A stretch of DNA of 64,000 nucleotides from Janibacter sp. A1S7 (GCF_037198315.1 NZ_CP144913.1:372001-436000); one strand, 5' to 3'. Positions 23,843 to 32,668 are shown, counted from the stretch's first letter. The notes: generated by a model from the letters alone, not told the origin. Program-made: numbers and translations.

Positions 23843-24697
23843 GTGCAGCCAAGCAGCCTCATCTTCGTGCTCGTCGTCGCGATCTGGGCTGTCTATCTGC
23901 TCCAGTACTGGATCAAGCGCCGCGACCACCTCTCCACCGTCCGGTCGGTCGATCGCTTCTCCGCGGCCATGCGGGTCCTCGACGACCACCGGATGGGGCG
24001 CCGGCTCGCGGAGCCGACGCCACGCTCCTACTCCGTCGCACCGACCCGGGCCGCGCGCCCGGAGGTCACCGTCAAGCACGCCGAGACCCCGCCCGCCCGG
24101 GTCGCGCCGGTCGTCGGTGTACCGCGTCGACTGCGTGGGCTCGTGCTGCTGGGCCTGGTCGCGCTGCTTCCCGTGGTCGCGCTCGTCGCGGCCTTCGGCC
24201 CCCTGCCCTGGTGGACGGTCGCCGTGCCGCTCGTGGGGGCCGTCGTCGCCTTCGCCTGGCTGCGCCGGGCCGTCGTCGCCGAGCGCTCCGCCAGCCGGCG
24301 CGTCGGCGTGGAGCGTCGTCGGGCCATGACCCCCCGGGTGGAGCGCCCCGTGGCGCCGACCCGGACCGCTGCCCCTGCGACGCCCGCCCGTGCTGCTGCT
24401 CCCGCTGCCGCTCGGCCCGTCTCGCGCAGCACCCGCGTCTACGACGTCGCCGAGGAGTCGGCCCCGAGCGTGGACGAGGTCATCGAGCCGGTCGCCCGGA
24501 CACCGGTCGCCGAGCCGGAGCCGGGCACCTGGCAGCCGACGCCCGTGCCGCGCCCGATGTACACGATGAAGGCCAAGGCCGAGCGTCCTGCACCCGCTCC
24601 GGTGCCGACCGCGGCGGCCCCGGTGCCTGCGGGTGACGTCCCGCAGGTCATCGAGGTCGAGGACGAGGACCTGCCGGCCCTGGCCGACTGGGCCTGA
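23843..24697 (+). CDS. sepX: SepX/GlpR-type divisome membrane protein
   Basis: 284 aa from GTG 23843. An N-terminal TM (LIFVLVVAIWAVYLLQYWIKRRDHL) is followed by the conserved SVDRFSAAMRVLDDH motif. Two further TM segments lie at about residues 98-135. A long Pro/Ala-rich acidic C-terminal tail ends DEDLPALADWA. These features match the SepX protein of Streptomyces and the gephyrin-like-protein receptor GlpR of Corynebacterium, which stabilise FtsZ rings and recruit Glp, a MoeA-like protein. Position after the RimJ-like gene is the conserved one. The Glp partner gene is missing from this cluster. Confidence 0.85.
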   Translation: MQPSSLIFVLVVAIWAVYLLQYWIKRRDHLSTVRSVDRFSAAMRVLDDHRMGRRLAEPTPRSYSVAPTRAARPEVTVKHAETPPARVAPVVGVPRRLRGLVLLGLVALLPVVALVAAFGPLPWWTVAVPLVGAVVAFAWLRRAVVAERSASRRVGVERRRAMTPRVERPVAPTRTAAPATPARAAAPAAARPVSRSTRVYDVAEESAPSVDEVIEPVARTPVAEPEPGTWQPTPVPRPMYTMKAKAERPAPAPVPTAAAPVPAGDVPQVIEVEDEDLPALADWA

Positions 24698-24702
24698 GCG
24701 AC

Positions 24703-25977
24703 TCACACCGGGTAGATCGAGTCCCCCGGGTCGAGGTCCGAGCGCTCCTGCGCGCGGGCGACGTCCTCGTGGATCTCCTGCCGCTCCTCATCGGTCGTCA
24801 GCTCCTCCGGTCGGTCCACGTCCTCGGGCGTCGGGTCGAGGAGGTTGTGGCCGACGGCGTTGAGCACGGCCACCGTCGGCACGGCGACCAGCGCGCCGAT
24901 GACACCGCCCAGGATGATGCCGGTGGTGATGCCGAGGATCACGGCGAGCGGGTGGACCCGGACGGCGCGTCCCAGGAGCAGGGGCTGGAGCAGCTGCTGC
25001 TCGATCTGCTGCACGGCGATGACGACGCCGAGCATGAGTACGGCGGTGATCGGGCCCTTGGCGACGAAGGCGAGCAGGACGGCGATGAATCCGGAGACCA
25101 GCGCTCCGACGATCGGCACGAACGAGCCGATGAAGACGAGCAGGGCGATGCCCGAGGCGAAGGGGACGCCGAGGGCCAGGGCGCCGAGCCCGATGCCGAT
25201 CGCGTCGACACCGGCGACCAGGACCGTGGCTCGCGTGAATGCCTGCAGCTGGTGCCACGCGATCGCCCCGGAGGAGAGGACCTTGGCCCGGGACCCGCGC
25301 GGGAAGAGCCGGACGACCCAGGCCCAGATGCCGGGGCCGTCGTAGAGGAAGAAGAAGAGGGTGAACATCGCCAGCAGGAATCCGGTGAGCCCCTGTCCGA
25401 GCGCCGAACCCGCCTGGGTGGCCATGTCGGAGATGCGGTCGCCCCGGGAGATCGTCGCCCACTGCTCGGCGAACCACCCGGTCAGCTGTGCTTCGCTGAG
25501 TCCGAGCGTGCCCTCGACCCACAGGCGGGACTGGGACAGGCCCTCGCCGACCTGGTCGACGATGTCACCGAGCTGGGCGGCGAACTGGTTGCCGACGTAG
25601 CTGAAGAGCGCGACGAGCGCGGCCAAGGTCCCGATCACGGTGATGAGGGCGGCCACGCCCTTGGGCAAGATCAGGCGCAGGCGGCGAAAGAGCGGCTCGA
25701 GCAGGGCTGCGAGCAGCAGCGCGACGACGACCGGGATGACGACCTGGGCCAGGATCGTGGCGAGCTTGAGGATCGCGACGACGGCGACAGCGATGACCAG
25801 CGAACGCCACGCCCACTCCGACAGCGCCCGTACCGTCGTTGGCACCGCAGTGACGCCGTCGGGTGACTCGGGTGACGTCCGGATGACGATGGGCGGGTTG
25901 TCGCGGCCGGCCGGGAGGCTCGGCAGTCGCGGTGGGCGCCGCAACCGCAGTCCACTCCAGCGACGTTTGGCGGACAT
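24703..25977 (-). CDS. AI-2E family transporter (PerM-like permease)
   Basis: 424 aa with about eight membrane segments. The N-terminal 45 residues are basic and cytosolic. VIPVVVALLLAALLEPLFRRL near 85 and the C-terminal FIGSFVPIVGALVSGFIAVL, QQIEQQLLQPLLLGRAVRVHPLAVILGI and GGVIGALVAVPTVAVLNAV blocks are the AI-2E/PerM signature. The soluble loop between TM3 and TM4 (about 140-200) is typical. Members export small signals or sodium; substrate here is unknown. The acidic C-tail ends in DPGDSIYPV. It is a single gene convergent with sepX and divergent from tRNA-Ala. Confidence 0.88.
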   Translation of the reverse strand: MSAKRRWSGLRLRRPPRLPSLPAGRDNPPIVIRTSPESPDGVTAVPTTVRALSEWAWRSLVIAVAVVAILKLATILAQVVIPVVVALLLAALLEPLFRRLRLILPKGVAALITVIGTLAALVALFSYVGNQFAAQLGDIVDQVGEGLSQSRLWVEGTLGLSEAQLTGWFAEQWATISRGDRISDMATQAGSALGQGLTGFLLAMFTLFFFLYDGPGIWAWVVRLFPRGSRAKVLSSGAIAWHQLQAFTRATVLVAGVDAIGIGLGALALGVPFASGIALLVFIGSFVPIVGALVSGFIAVLLAFVAKGPITAVLMLGVVIAVQQIEQQLLQPLLLGRAVRVHPLAVILGITTGIILGGVIGALVAVPTVAVLNAVGHNLLDPTPEDVDRPEELTTDEERQEIHEDVARAQERSDLDPGDSIYPV

Positions 25978-26063
25978 GCGGCTCCTCGGATCGGGTGGGC
26001 TCGACTCTAGTCGGCCGAATTGCTCTACCCGGCACCGCCGATGTTATGGTTACCGACGTTCTT

Positions 26064-26144
<81 letters not shown>

Positions 26145-26166
<22 letters not shown>

Positions 26167-26190
26167 ACGCTGAATCTGTGACCGGGGTTT
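26145..26190 (+). terminator. Hairpin terminator after tRNA-Ala
   Basis: ATCCCCGGCACAG...CTGTGACCGGGGTTT forms a GC-rich hairpin with an internal CAGCG/CGCTG stem, followed by a short T-run, just downstream of the tRNA. A closely similar hairpin lies beyond attR at 43240-43282. Confidence 0.65.
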
Positions 26191-26197
26191 CTCTTTG

Positions 26198-27280
26198 TCA
26201 TTCCGACCTCACCTCCCGATCTGCCCCCCGGATGCCCCCCGACGGTGCGTTGAGCCTCTCCAGACCGGCCCGATCGGCGCCCGTGCCCAGGAAGTGCAGG
26301 TACCGGTTCGTGGTCGCGATCGACTCGTGCCCCATCCACGCCTGGACCGTGCCCGGGTCCACGCCGCGGCTCAGCCACAGGCAGGCCGCGGTGTGTCGCA
26401 GGTCGTGCACCCGACGGCCCTGCCCGGTCGTGGGCCAATGGAGGCTGCGGAGCACTGCCGAGCGGTGCATCTGGGCGCCGCGCTCGGTGGTGAGGAGTAG
26501 CTCCCGCTGGTGCTTGCCCTCTGACAGGTGCTGGACGATCGGTAGCACCCGGTTGGCCAGCGGGACCCGTCGGGACCGCCGGCCCTTGGTGCCCTTGATC
26601 GAGTGGCCCTCGGGCTGGGACCGGCGCACGAGCAGACCGGGCGTGGGCACCTGCATGACGTCCTCGACCCGCATCGCCCGGGCCTCGGCCCAGCGCAATC
26701 CGGTCCACGCCAGCACGAGCATCACGTCGGCCAGGTGCGAGGAGAACGCAGCCCACTCGGCATGGGCCGCCTCCAGCGCCTCCTCGCTGAACGGGTCCAT
26801 CTCCTCGACCTCGCCGGACTGCTTGGGGACACGCACGCCCGTGACCGGGTTGGCCACGACGATCTTCTCCCGCACGCACCACGCGAAGAACGAGGACAGG
26901 CTGGCCCGGAACCGCCGCACGGAGCTCTCCGCGAGACCGTCTGCGAGGAGCGCCTCGAAGGAGCGCGCGACCTCCCGCCCCGACACGGCGGACACGTGCA
27001 GCGCCAACATGCTCGTCGGCATCAGGCGCAGCAGGTCCTGGTCGCTCCGGTAGGTCTTGGCCGCAACGGTCGTGGACCGCACCCGAAGCCACTGGACGAC
27101 GAGGACGCGCACGCGTTGCCGGCCGGCCCGGGGATCGACCCCGCCCGCCAGCGCCGCACGCTCACGGGCGAGCCACGCCTTGGCCTCCCGCTGGGTGTCG
27201 AAGACCTTGCTCGCCACATCGACCCGACCGCTCTTCAGCTTCGCCCGGAACCGACCGTTCGGCAGCTTCTGCACGCTCAC
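26198..27280 (-). CDS. int: Tyrosine integrase of island 2
   Basis: 360 aa from GTG 27280, overlapping the xis stop by 4 bp. A basic N-terminal AP2-like domain (VSVQKLPNGRFRAKLKSG, FDTQREAKAWLARER) precedes a SAM-like core-binding domain and the catalytic domain. GLRWAEARAM (Arg, about residue 200), VHDLRHTAACLW (His/Arg, about 300), GHESIATTNRYLHF (His and the Tyr nucleophile near 335) are all present. It is 32 bp from attL and points to tRNA-Ala, so it is the enzyme that integrated the island there. It is clearly different from the AICE-1 integrase. Confidence 0.93.
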   Translation of the reverse strand: MSVQKLPNGRFRAKLKSGRVDVASKVFDTQREAKAWLARERAALAGGVDPRAGRQRVRVLVVQWLRVRSTTVAAKTYRSDQDLLRLMPTSMLALHVSAVSGREVARSFEALLADGLAESSVRRFRASLSSFFAWCVREKIVVANPVTGVRVPKQSGEVEEMDPFSEEALEAAHAEWAAFSSHLADVMLVLAWTGLRWAEARAMRVEDVMQVPTPGLLVRRSQPEGHSIKGTKGRRSRRVPLANRVLPIVQHLSEGKHQRELLLTTERGAQMHRSAVLRSLHWPTTGQGRRVHDLRHTAACLWLSRGVDPGTVQAWMGHESIATTNRYLHFLGTGADRAGLERLNAPSGGIRGADREVRSE

Positions 27281-27489
27281 GCCGCGCCCCGCTTCACCCA
27301 GGCGGCGACGTCCTCCCGCTGGTAGCGCGGGCTGAAGGGGGTCAGCCACGTCACCCGTGGCCCGTGGCCCACCTGTCGCCATCGGCACAGTGTCGACGGC
27401 GAGATCTGCAGCGCCTCGGCGACCTCCGTGGTGGTCAGCAACCGCTCGAGCGCCGGTGTTGGTTGATCCTGCATCTGTGGCTCCATCAT
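27277..27489 (-). CDS. xis: Excisionase-like HTH protein
   Basis: 70 aa from ATG 27489 (or 27486), with GAGGTGA just upstream. LLTTTEVAEALQISPSTLCRWRQVGHG followed by SPRYQREDVAAWVKRG is the HTH_17/MerR-like fold of AICE excisionases. It overlaps the integrase start (GTGA) and follows the rep gene by 2 bp, keeping the rep-xis-int order. Confidence 0.85.
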   Translation of the reverse strand: MMEPQMQDQPTPALERLLTTTEVAEALQISPSTLCRWRQVGHGPRVTWLTPFSPRYQREDVAAWVKRGAA

Positions 27490-27491
27490 CG

Positions 27492-29030
27492 TCACCTCGT
27501 GTCTAGCCCATCTCGGTCCTTGCGGCGTTCGGCTTTCCACAGGTCGTACTCGCGGGCGCGGGCTGCGACCGCCAGGGCCAGGGCTTGTTCGAGGTGGTCG
27601 CGCCAGCCGGTGCCGACGTAGGTCCAGGATCCGACGACCTGGGTGGTCTCTTCTGCGTCGTCGGCGAGCAGGCGTGCTTCGAGGTCGCGGGTGTCGAGGG
27701 GTCGCCCGGTGCGGCGGGACTCGGCAGCCAGGGCCTGCCACCGCGACCGGGCACGACGCAGGGCGCCGAGGGTGAGGGAGTAGCGCCTCGATTTGGTGCC
27801 GAAGTGGCCGCGGAAGCCCAGACAGTGCACCCACTTGCCCATCCGTTGGTAGTCGTGGTCCCGCTCGTGGAAGGTCGCGGCCCGGGTGGCCATCTCCCGG
27901 CACTCCCGCCGCAGGGCAAGGATGTGCGGACGTCCTTGACCACGGCCGTGCAGGCCGGAGGAGTCCTTGGTGGAGTACTTCGCCAGGTAGCCGGCGACCT
28001 GATCGGGGGTCAGCGGGCCGGCCGGGTCGTCGGTGCGCGAGCCGGCCCGAACGGTACGCACGTCGACCTGGCTCCCGAAGGCCAACACCCGTGGGGTGTC
28101 CTCGTGGTCGACCGGCTCGGCGATGGCCGTGACGGTCGGGACGACCTGTCGGACGGCGGCGGCGAGAGCGTCGCCGTCCAATGATGGGGGAGCGGGTGCG
28201 CCGGTGCCGCCGGCGGCGGGTCCGTCGAGGCGGATCAGGGCGTGGAAGTGAATCAGGCCGCGTGCCTGGTGTTCGGCGACCTTGGCGTACTGGATCGACG
28301 CGTGCTCACCCAGGCGGGAGTCGGGGACGGCCAGGTGGTGGGCGATGGCCCGATGCAGGGCGATGGTGAAGCGTCGCCACAGCTCGGGGGCGTGCCACTG
28401 CCACATCACCGCTGAGGCGGTGTCGTGGCACTGGAAGCACAGCGGCGCCCCGTTGACCTCGTCGTACTGGTCGTGGACGCGGGTGCACCACGACGGCCGT
28501 CCGTGGGGACACCGGGTCCGATCGTCACGTCGCCTGGGCCGACACGCCCTCCCGCTCCGGTGGCCGTGGACCGGCCCGAACGAGGGGGCGGTGAGGGTGA
28601 CGAACAGCAGCGGGTTGTCCCGCACCTGCTCGGGGACGGTCTTGCCGCCGGCGACCCCGGCGTGGATGAGGGCGTAGGTGTCGCGGGCGTAGGTGCGTGA
28701 GCAGGCCGGGCACACCGAGGCACGGCGGTTGCCGCACGGGCGATGGAGCACCCCGAACGGCAGGCCACTGGCGTCGAACGAGGTCAGCACTTCGCCGGTC
28801 GTGGTGTCGACGGCGACCGAGGACCCGGACAGTCGGACGGGGTGGGCGCAGTTGTGTGTGGTGCCCAGGGCTTGGGAGAAGTCGTCCATGCTCCCGTCGC
28901 GCATCCGCTGCGCGATCAGCTTGGCGTTCTCGGGGTGGTTGAGGTCGGGGATGTCCAGCGGCGCGTCCTCACCAAAGCCGGGGAAGCGCTCCTCGCCCGT
29001 GGCAGGGGCGGGCGTGTCTGTGGCGGCCAC
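27492..29030 (-). CDS. RepSA-type replication initiator of island 2
   Basis: 512 aa from GTG 29030, preceded on the minus strand by GGGAGGGGACC; longer in-frame starts lack a ribosome site. Motifs parallel those of the AICE-1 initiator: the Cys block CGNRRASVCPACSRTYARD, CFQCHDT, the HxH motif IHFHALIRLDG near residue 260, and the Tyr motif VAGYLAKYSTK near 348. It would start rolling-circle-like replication of the excised island. All motifs are intact although no FtsK-type transfer gene accompanies it, so the island may replicate or be mobilised only with outside help. It lies 2 bp upstream of xis. Confidence 0.88.
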   Translation of the reverse strand: MAATDTPAPATGEERFPGFGEDAPLDIPDLNHPENAKLIAQRMRDGSMDDFSQALGTTHNCAHPVRLSGSSVAVDTTTGEVLTSFDASGLPFGVLHRPCGNRRASVCPACSRTYARDTYALIHAGVAGGKTVPEQVRDNPLLFVTLTAPSFGPVHGHRSGRACRPRRRDDRTRCPHGRPSWCTRVHDQYDEVNGAPLCFQCHDTASAVMWQWHAPELWRRFTIALHRAIAHHLAVPDSRLGEHASIQYAKVAEHQARGLIHFHALIRLDGPAAGGTGAPAPPSLDGDALAAAVRQVVPTVTAIAEPVDHEDTPRVLAFGSQVDVRTVRAGSRTDDPAGPLTPDQVAGYLAKYSTKDSSGLHGRGQGRPHILALRRECREMATRAATFHERDHDYQRMGKWVHCLGFRGHFGTKSRRYSLTLGALRRARSRWQALAAESRRTGRPLDTRDLEARLLADDAEETTQVVGSWTYVGTGWRDHLEQALALAVAARAREYDLWKAERRKDRDGLDTR

Positions 29031-29512
29031 GGTCCCCTCCCAACCAAAGAGGGTGTGCCACGCGGACCGGAGTGCGGCTCTGGGATCCGCGCGGCACACC
29101 CAGACTGTGGGGGTGCGGCGATGCGTGGTCACCGACGTTCCAGAGCCGCTCAACGCCAGGCGCACCCGAGGGGGCGCGGATGCGGATCCCGTCAGTGAGT
29201 GTCTGTCGCGGCTATCGGTGAGTGCGAGCCGTCAGGCCCGGGTGGGGAGCCGACCCCCAGGGATGAATCCCGTTGGTGTGTCCGTCTGTTGATCCGCAAC
29301 ATCCACGCTGCCGCCCACGATCGGCCTGTTCCAGCAATCTGCGGATCTTTGACCAAACTCTGACCCTTGCTGGCCGCGTGGCCCTGATTGATCGCTCAAG
29401 TCCCGCGAGTGGTTTAGGTCAACTACGTCCCAGTCGCCGATCCCCTTGGCGCTCTCGCAGGTCACCTCCTGGCCCAGGCCGACTCCGCTCTTCCCAAGCG
29501 GAATACGCTGCC
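29031..29512. other. Intergenic region upstream of rep, candidate origin
   Basis: This stretch of about 480 bp has no convincing gene. It holds the inverted repeat at 29053-29099 next to the rep start and several short repeats (GTGAGTGTCTGTC, GTGAGTGCGAGCCGTC near 29195-29235). In AICEs the replication origin lies within or near rep, so an origin here is possible but not shown. Confidence 0.35.
29053..29099. repeat. 14-bp inverted repeat upstream of rep
   Basis: GTGTGCCACGCGGA (29053-29066) and TCCGCGCGGCACAC (29086-29099) pair at 13 of 14 positions across a 19-nt spacer, 22 bp upstream of the rep start. Candidate rep operator or origin dyad. Confidence 0.5.
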
Positions 29513-29553
29513 GTAAACCAATGGTTGACAGAATTTGTCAACCATTGGTTTAC
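29513..29553 (+). promoter_or_regulatory. 41-bp perfect palindrome covering a leaderless promoter
   Basis: Arms GTAAACCAATGGTTGACA (29513-29530) and its exact complement (29536-29553) flank GAATT. The palindrome contains a -35 TTGACA (29525-29530), a 17-18 bp spacer and a -10-like TTTACT (29549-29554), with the ATG at 29561 where transcription should begin. A dimer bound here would block the promoter completely. Confidence 0.75.
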
Positions 29554-29560
29554 TGTCGAT

Positions 29561-30127
29561 ATGGAAGCGATCAGGGAAGCGCAGCAGGCTGTGGACCGCG
29601 CCAAGGATCAGTTGAGATCAGCCGTGCAGGAGGCCCGGAGCCAGGGGCAGACCTGGGCGGCGATCGGTCAGGCCCTGAATATGAGCCGGCAAGCCGCTTT
29701 CAAGCGATTCGGCGAAGTGACCAACCCGGTCGATGGCCGGAAAATAGAGGGAGTGCGTATGTCAATCGACCAGGTTCGACGAACAACCGAGCAGGTCTTC
29801 GACCTCATCAGTGCGGGTGAGTACGACAAGCTCGAGCAGTTGATCCACCCTGAGGTCAGGAACGAGCTGCCAGCATCGCTGATCTCGGAGACCTGGGCCC
29901 GCGTCCTTACAGAGGTCGGCGTAAAGGAGTCATACGTAGACACTCACGTGGCTCTGCCCGCAGGAGAGCGAATCGAAGAAGACGACCAAATCCTAGGGAC
30001 CGTTGTAGGAGTCACCACGCTGAACTGCGAAGCCGGCGAGATGATGGGCCGCGTGGCCGTCGATGACCACCAGCGGGTGGTAGGACTCTTGATTGTCACC
30101 CCCGACTACAGCCCGTTGCCATTCTGA
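29561..30127 (+). CDS. HTH regulator with C-terminal DUF3887/SnoaL-like domain
   Basis: 188 aa from ATG 29561. Residues about 5-50 form a helical HTH ([16 protein letters not shown], then [21 protein letters not shown]). Residues 70-188 form a small alpha+beta domain ([57 protein letters not shown]) typical of DUF3887, a cystatin/SnoaL-like fold. The gene starts 8 bp after the palindrome at the inferred transcription start, so autoregulation is likely. The ligand, if any, is unknown. The gene lies divergent from rep in island 2 and may be the island's control gene or independent cargo. Confidence 0.75.
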   Translation: MEAIREAQQAVDRAKDQLRSAVQEARSQGQTWAAIGQALNMSRQAAFKRFGEVTNPVDGRKIEGVRMSIDQVRRTTEQVFDLISAGEYDKLEQLIHPEVRNELPASLISETWARVLTEVGVKESYVDTHVALPAGERIEEDDQILGTVVGVTTLNCEAGEMMGRVAVDDHQRVVGLLIVTPDYSPLPF

Positions 30128-30218
30128 GCTCACGCAGCTGAACAAGCAGCAGTCCCGTAAGCGGGAAACCTGTTCCGGTCACGGATCGCCACCCGGTCAG
30201 GGTTCTCCACCTCGTGCT

Positions 30219-30761
30219 CTACTCACCGGTGGTGCCGTCGACTGACTCACGGAGAAGGTCTGCGTGACCGTTGTGCCGCGCGTACTCCTCGATCATGTGT
30301 GTGATCACCCAGCGGAGACTGGGCGCTCGTCCGTCTGGCCAAGTCCTGCGCATCTTGTAGTCAAGGCCGCCTGCCTTGAAAGCACTCTCGGCCGCAGTCC
30401 GAGCGCGGATGACCGCCTCCTGCCACAGTGCGCGGGTCGCGTCTGGGTCGTCGAATCTGGCAGAGTGCCAATCCCAATCTGGGTCTGCTGTCCAGTCCAC
30501 CGAAGCCCAGGGTTCTCGGCGTGGCTCGTCCTGGAGCCATCGCCCAAACCAGTCGTCTTCCACGTAGGCAAGGTGCTTCATCAGGCCACCCATGGTCATG
30601 CTGGTGGGAGGCAGGCGCCGCGCGAGCTGAGCAGATGTGAGGTTGGCGCTTTTCCATTCGAACGTGGCACGTTGGTAGTCGAGGAACCCGGTGAGGGTTT
30701 CCCACTCGTTGCCGGCCAGTGGTGGCTCTGGGCGGCCGTGCTCATCGAGGTCTAGTGTCAT
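30219..30761 (-). CDS. DinB/DUF664 family protein
   Basis: 180 aa from ATG 30761. It is a four-helix DinB-like protein of the DUF664 type: LTGFLDYQRATFEWKSANLTSAQLARR, TMGGLMKHLAYVEDDWFGRWL with the first metal-binding His, and HMIEEYARHNGHADLLRE with the other two. The family includes mycothiol- and bacillithiol-dependent transferases, and mycothiol is the actinobacterial thiol, so a thiol S-transferase detoxification role is plausible. It is a single cargo gene facing the HTH gene. Confidence 0.85.
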   Translation of the reverse strand: MTLDLDEHGRPEPPLAGNEWETLTGFLDYQRATFEWKSANLTSAQLARRLPPTSMTMGGLMKHLAYVEDDWFGRWLQDEPRREPWASVDWTADPDWDWHSARFDDPDATRALWQEAVIRARTAAESAFKAGGLDYKMRRTWPDGRAPSLRWVITHMIEEYARHNGHADLLRESVDGTTGE

Positions 30762-30893
30762 GGTTCGGGACTCTAGTGCCGCGGACGGACATGCTCTCGT
30801 GGCAGAGGGGGCCATTGACTGACCGCCATGAGACCACGGACCGCCCGGGTCGGGTCGTGCGTCGCTCGACGTTCGCGGTCCGGGCACTGATGC

Positions 30894-31397
30894 TCAGTAT
30901 CTGATCATCCGGACTTCCGTGGTTCGCGTTGGTTCGTGCGGCTTGGTTGCTCCATCGAGGTCGTAGCCGAGCTTGCAATAGAAGGCCTGTGCTCTGCGGT
31001 TGCGGTCGAGCACCCACAGGTACGAGGGACCATCCGATAGGCCGTGGTCGGTGAGCTTCTGGGCTACGCCGGTGCCGCGCGCGTCCGGGTGGACGTACAG
31101 CGACATCAACTCCACGAAGCCATCCATCTCTTGATCGCGGGCAGGGCCGACTGTAATGAACCCGACTAGACGGTTGCCGTCTTCCGCGACTAGCACAGTC
31201 CGACCGTTGCTGTCTCGTCTGTTGCGATCCAGCATCCTGATGAGCCGCTTCCATCGCTGAGTCGCTTCTACATCGCTACGGGCCTGCAGGTAGTCCGAGG
31301 GCATGAGCCCGGCGTAGGCGATACGCCAGATGTGGTTGTGCAACGGGCCTAATGCCGTCTCATCCCCAGGTAGTGGCGGCCGGATGATCACGCTCAC
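30894..31397 (-). CDS. GNAT family N-acetyltransferase
   Basis: 167 aa. IIRPPLPGDETALGPLHNHIWRIAYAGLMP is a typical GNAT N-terminus. VLVAEDGNRLVGFITVG, MSLYVHPDARGTGVAQKLTDHGL (acetyl-CoA pyrophosphate loop) and LWVLDRNRRAQAFYCKLGYD complete the fold. Substrate is unknown; stand-alone GNATs of this kind often acetylate antibiotics or small amines. The gene is isolated cargo between a DinB gene and a small membrane-protein gene. Confidence 0.85.
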   Translation of the reverse strand: MSVIIRPPLPGDETALGPLHNHIWRIAYAGLMPSDYLQARSDVEATQRWKRLIRMLDRNRRDSNGRTVLVAEDGNRLVGFITVGPARDQEMDGFVELMSLYVHPDARGTGVAQKLTDHGLSDGPSYLWVLDRNRRAQAFYCKLGYDLDGATKPHEPTRTTEVRMIRY

Positions 31398-31551
31398 TCC
31401 AGCAGACTATCGGGGCACCACGATCTTCGGTAGCCGAATGGTGTCCGGTCACCGATCGCCTGCGGGACGGCGAGCGCGATGCAGCTCGACATCTCCGAAC
31501 AGCTCCGAATCCGGTTCGGGTGAGGAACGGTGTCCCGCCTGGCAAACCGTG

Positions 31552-31746
31552 TTAGGCGCTGTGCTTCTTGGTGATGACAGTCGAGATGACGGTGCTGACC
31601 ACGAACGTGAGAATGCCGAGGCCCAGTCCGAAGCCGATGACGTTGCCGCGTGATGCATCTGTTGCCGTCGCAATGACCATGTAGATCACGGTCGCGATCA
31701 GTGCGCCGAGCAGCGCACTCCGGAATGTTTCGTTCATTGCCTTCAT
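31552..31746 (-). CDS. Small two-helix membrane protein
   Basis: 64 aa; ATG 31746 is preceded on the minus strand by GGAGGCG. Two hydrophobic segments (LLGALIATVIYMVIATA and NVIGFGLGLGILTFVVSTVISTVIT) are separated by a short polar loop, with a Lys/His C-terminus. No family recognised. The good ribosome site and clean TM pattern support it as a real gene. Confidence 0.55.
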   Translation of the reverse strand: MKAMNETFRSALLGALIATVIYMVIATATDASRGNVIGFGLGLGILTFVVSTVISTVITKKHSA

Positions 31747-32155
31747 GGGGCGCCTCCGACGAGCATGGATGCTGGATCGCCACAGTACCCCCTGCTCAGA
31801 GGCGTCAGGCCTCAGTGGCTCGCCGCGTGCTCAAGAGCGTGGGTCAGGAGTGAACGTCGGTCACGAGTTGGTGCCGGTCGCAGCCCATCGGTACGCGGTC
31901 GGCATGGCCGATCGCCGCGCCAAGACCAGCAGACGCCGGGGCGGCGCGGGTGACTCAGAGAAGACGCAACGAACCAGCGATGTCGCCTTAAGCGGATCCC
32001 CTGCGGGACGCGTAGCCCAACGGTCTGAGCCGCTCGGGCTTCGCCGCAAGTCGTTCGTCTTGCGGGACACCCGGACTTCTCGACGAGCGTCGGTCTCCCT
32101 CCGGCGACACTCGAGCAAATGTCGAAGTCATTGACAATGTCGGTTGAATGCTGAC
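31747..32155. other. Gene-free gap with hairpin-forming sequence
   Basis: No convincing gene in about 400 bp. The right half contains short GC stems: TCCC-CTGC-GGGA at 31997-32008 and CCGCAAG/CTTGCGG at 32044-32065. It resembles the hairpin-rich block at 42763-42824 near the other end of the island. Confidence 0.45.
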
Positions 32156-32668
32156 ATGGACAGTAGCGACGCGGAGCCGGCCACGAAGCAGGAACTCCTA
32201 GAGTGGCTCGACGCTCAGCGAAGGCATGTCTCGGAACAGGTGAAGGCTATGCCTGCGGGGGCTCGTCGGCAGGCTCAAGTTCCATCGGGCTGGACGCCAC
32301 GCGGTCTCATCAGGCATCTGGCACTGGACGTCGAACGTGTGTGGTTTCGAGCTGTCATGGCCGGCGAGCACATCGACCTTCCGGAGGGATACGAAGGTTG
32401 GACCGCGCTCGACGAGCAGACCGATGAAGACCTGCTCGAGCAGTACGCCAGCGAGTGCAAGCGAGCGACAGCAGCTATCAGCGGTATGAGTCTGAATGCG
32501 GAACCCGCGTGGTGGTTCGAGGACGGGGGCAGCCCTCCGCACTCCTCCCTTCGCGAGGTGATCTTGCACGTGATCGTCGAAACGGCTACCCACGCAGGGC
32601 ACTTGGACATCTGTCGTGAGCTGGTCGATGGTGGCCAGCGCCTCGTCCTCGACGAGCCGACGACCTGA
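32156..32668 (+). CDS. DinB/DUF664 family protein (second copy)
   Basis: 170 aa from ATG 32156. KQELLEWLDAQRRHVSEQVKAMP, SGWTPRGLIRHLALDVERVWFRAVM (first metal-ligand His), and SLREVILHVIVETATHAGHLDICRELVDG (remaining His residues) give the DinB four-helix pattern. It is only distantly similar to the DinB protein 1.5 kb upstream, so the two are independent acquisitions rather than a tandem duplicate. Probable metal-dependent thiol transferase. Confidence 0.87.
   Translation: MDSSDAEPATKQELLEWLDAQRRHVSEQVKAMPAGARRQAQVPSGWTPRGLIRHLALDVERVWFRAVMAGEHIDLPEGYEGWTALDEQTDEDLLEQYASECKRATAAISGMSLNAEPAWWFEDGGSPPHSSLREVILHVIVETATHAGHLDICRELVDGGQRLVLDEPTT

Noticed and set aside
29273..29560. N-terminal extension of the HTH/DUF3887 protein through the palindrome
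   Set aside because: It would translate the promoter dyad itself; ATG 29561 sits at the predicted transcription start and the domain begins there.
31745..32134. 129-residue Arg/Ser-rich open frame on the plus strand
   Set aside because: No ribosome site, antisense to a better small membrane-protein start, low complexity and no family; the stretch contains hairpins instead.
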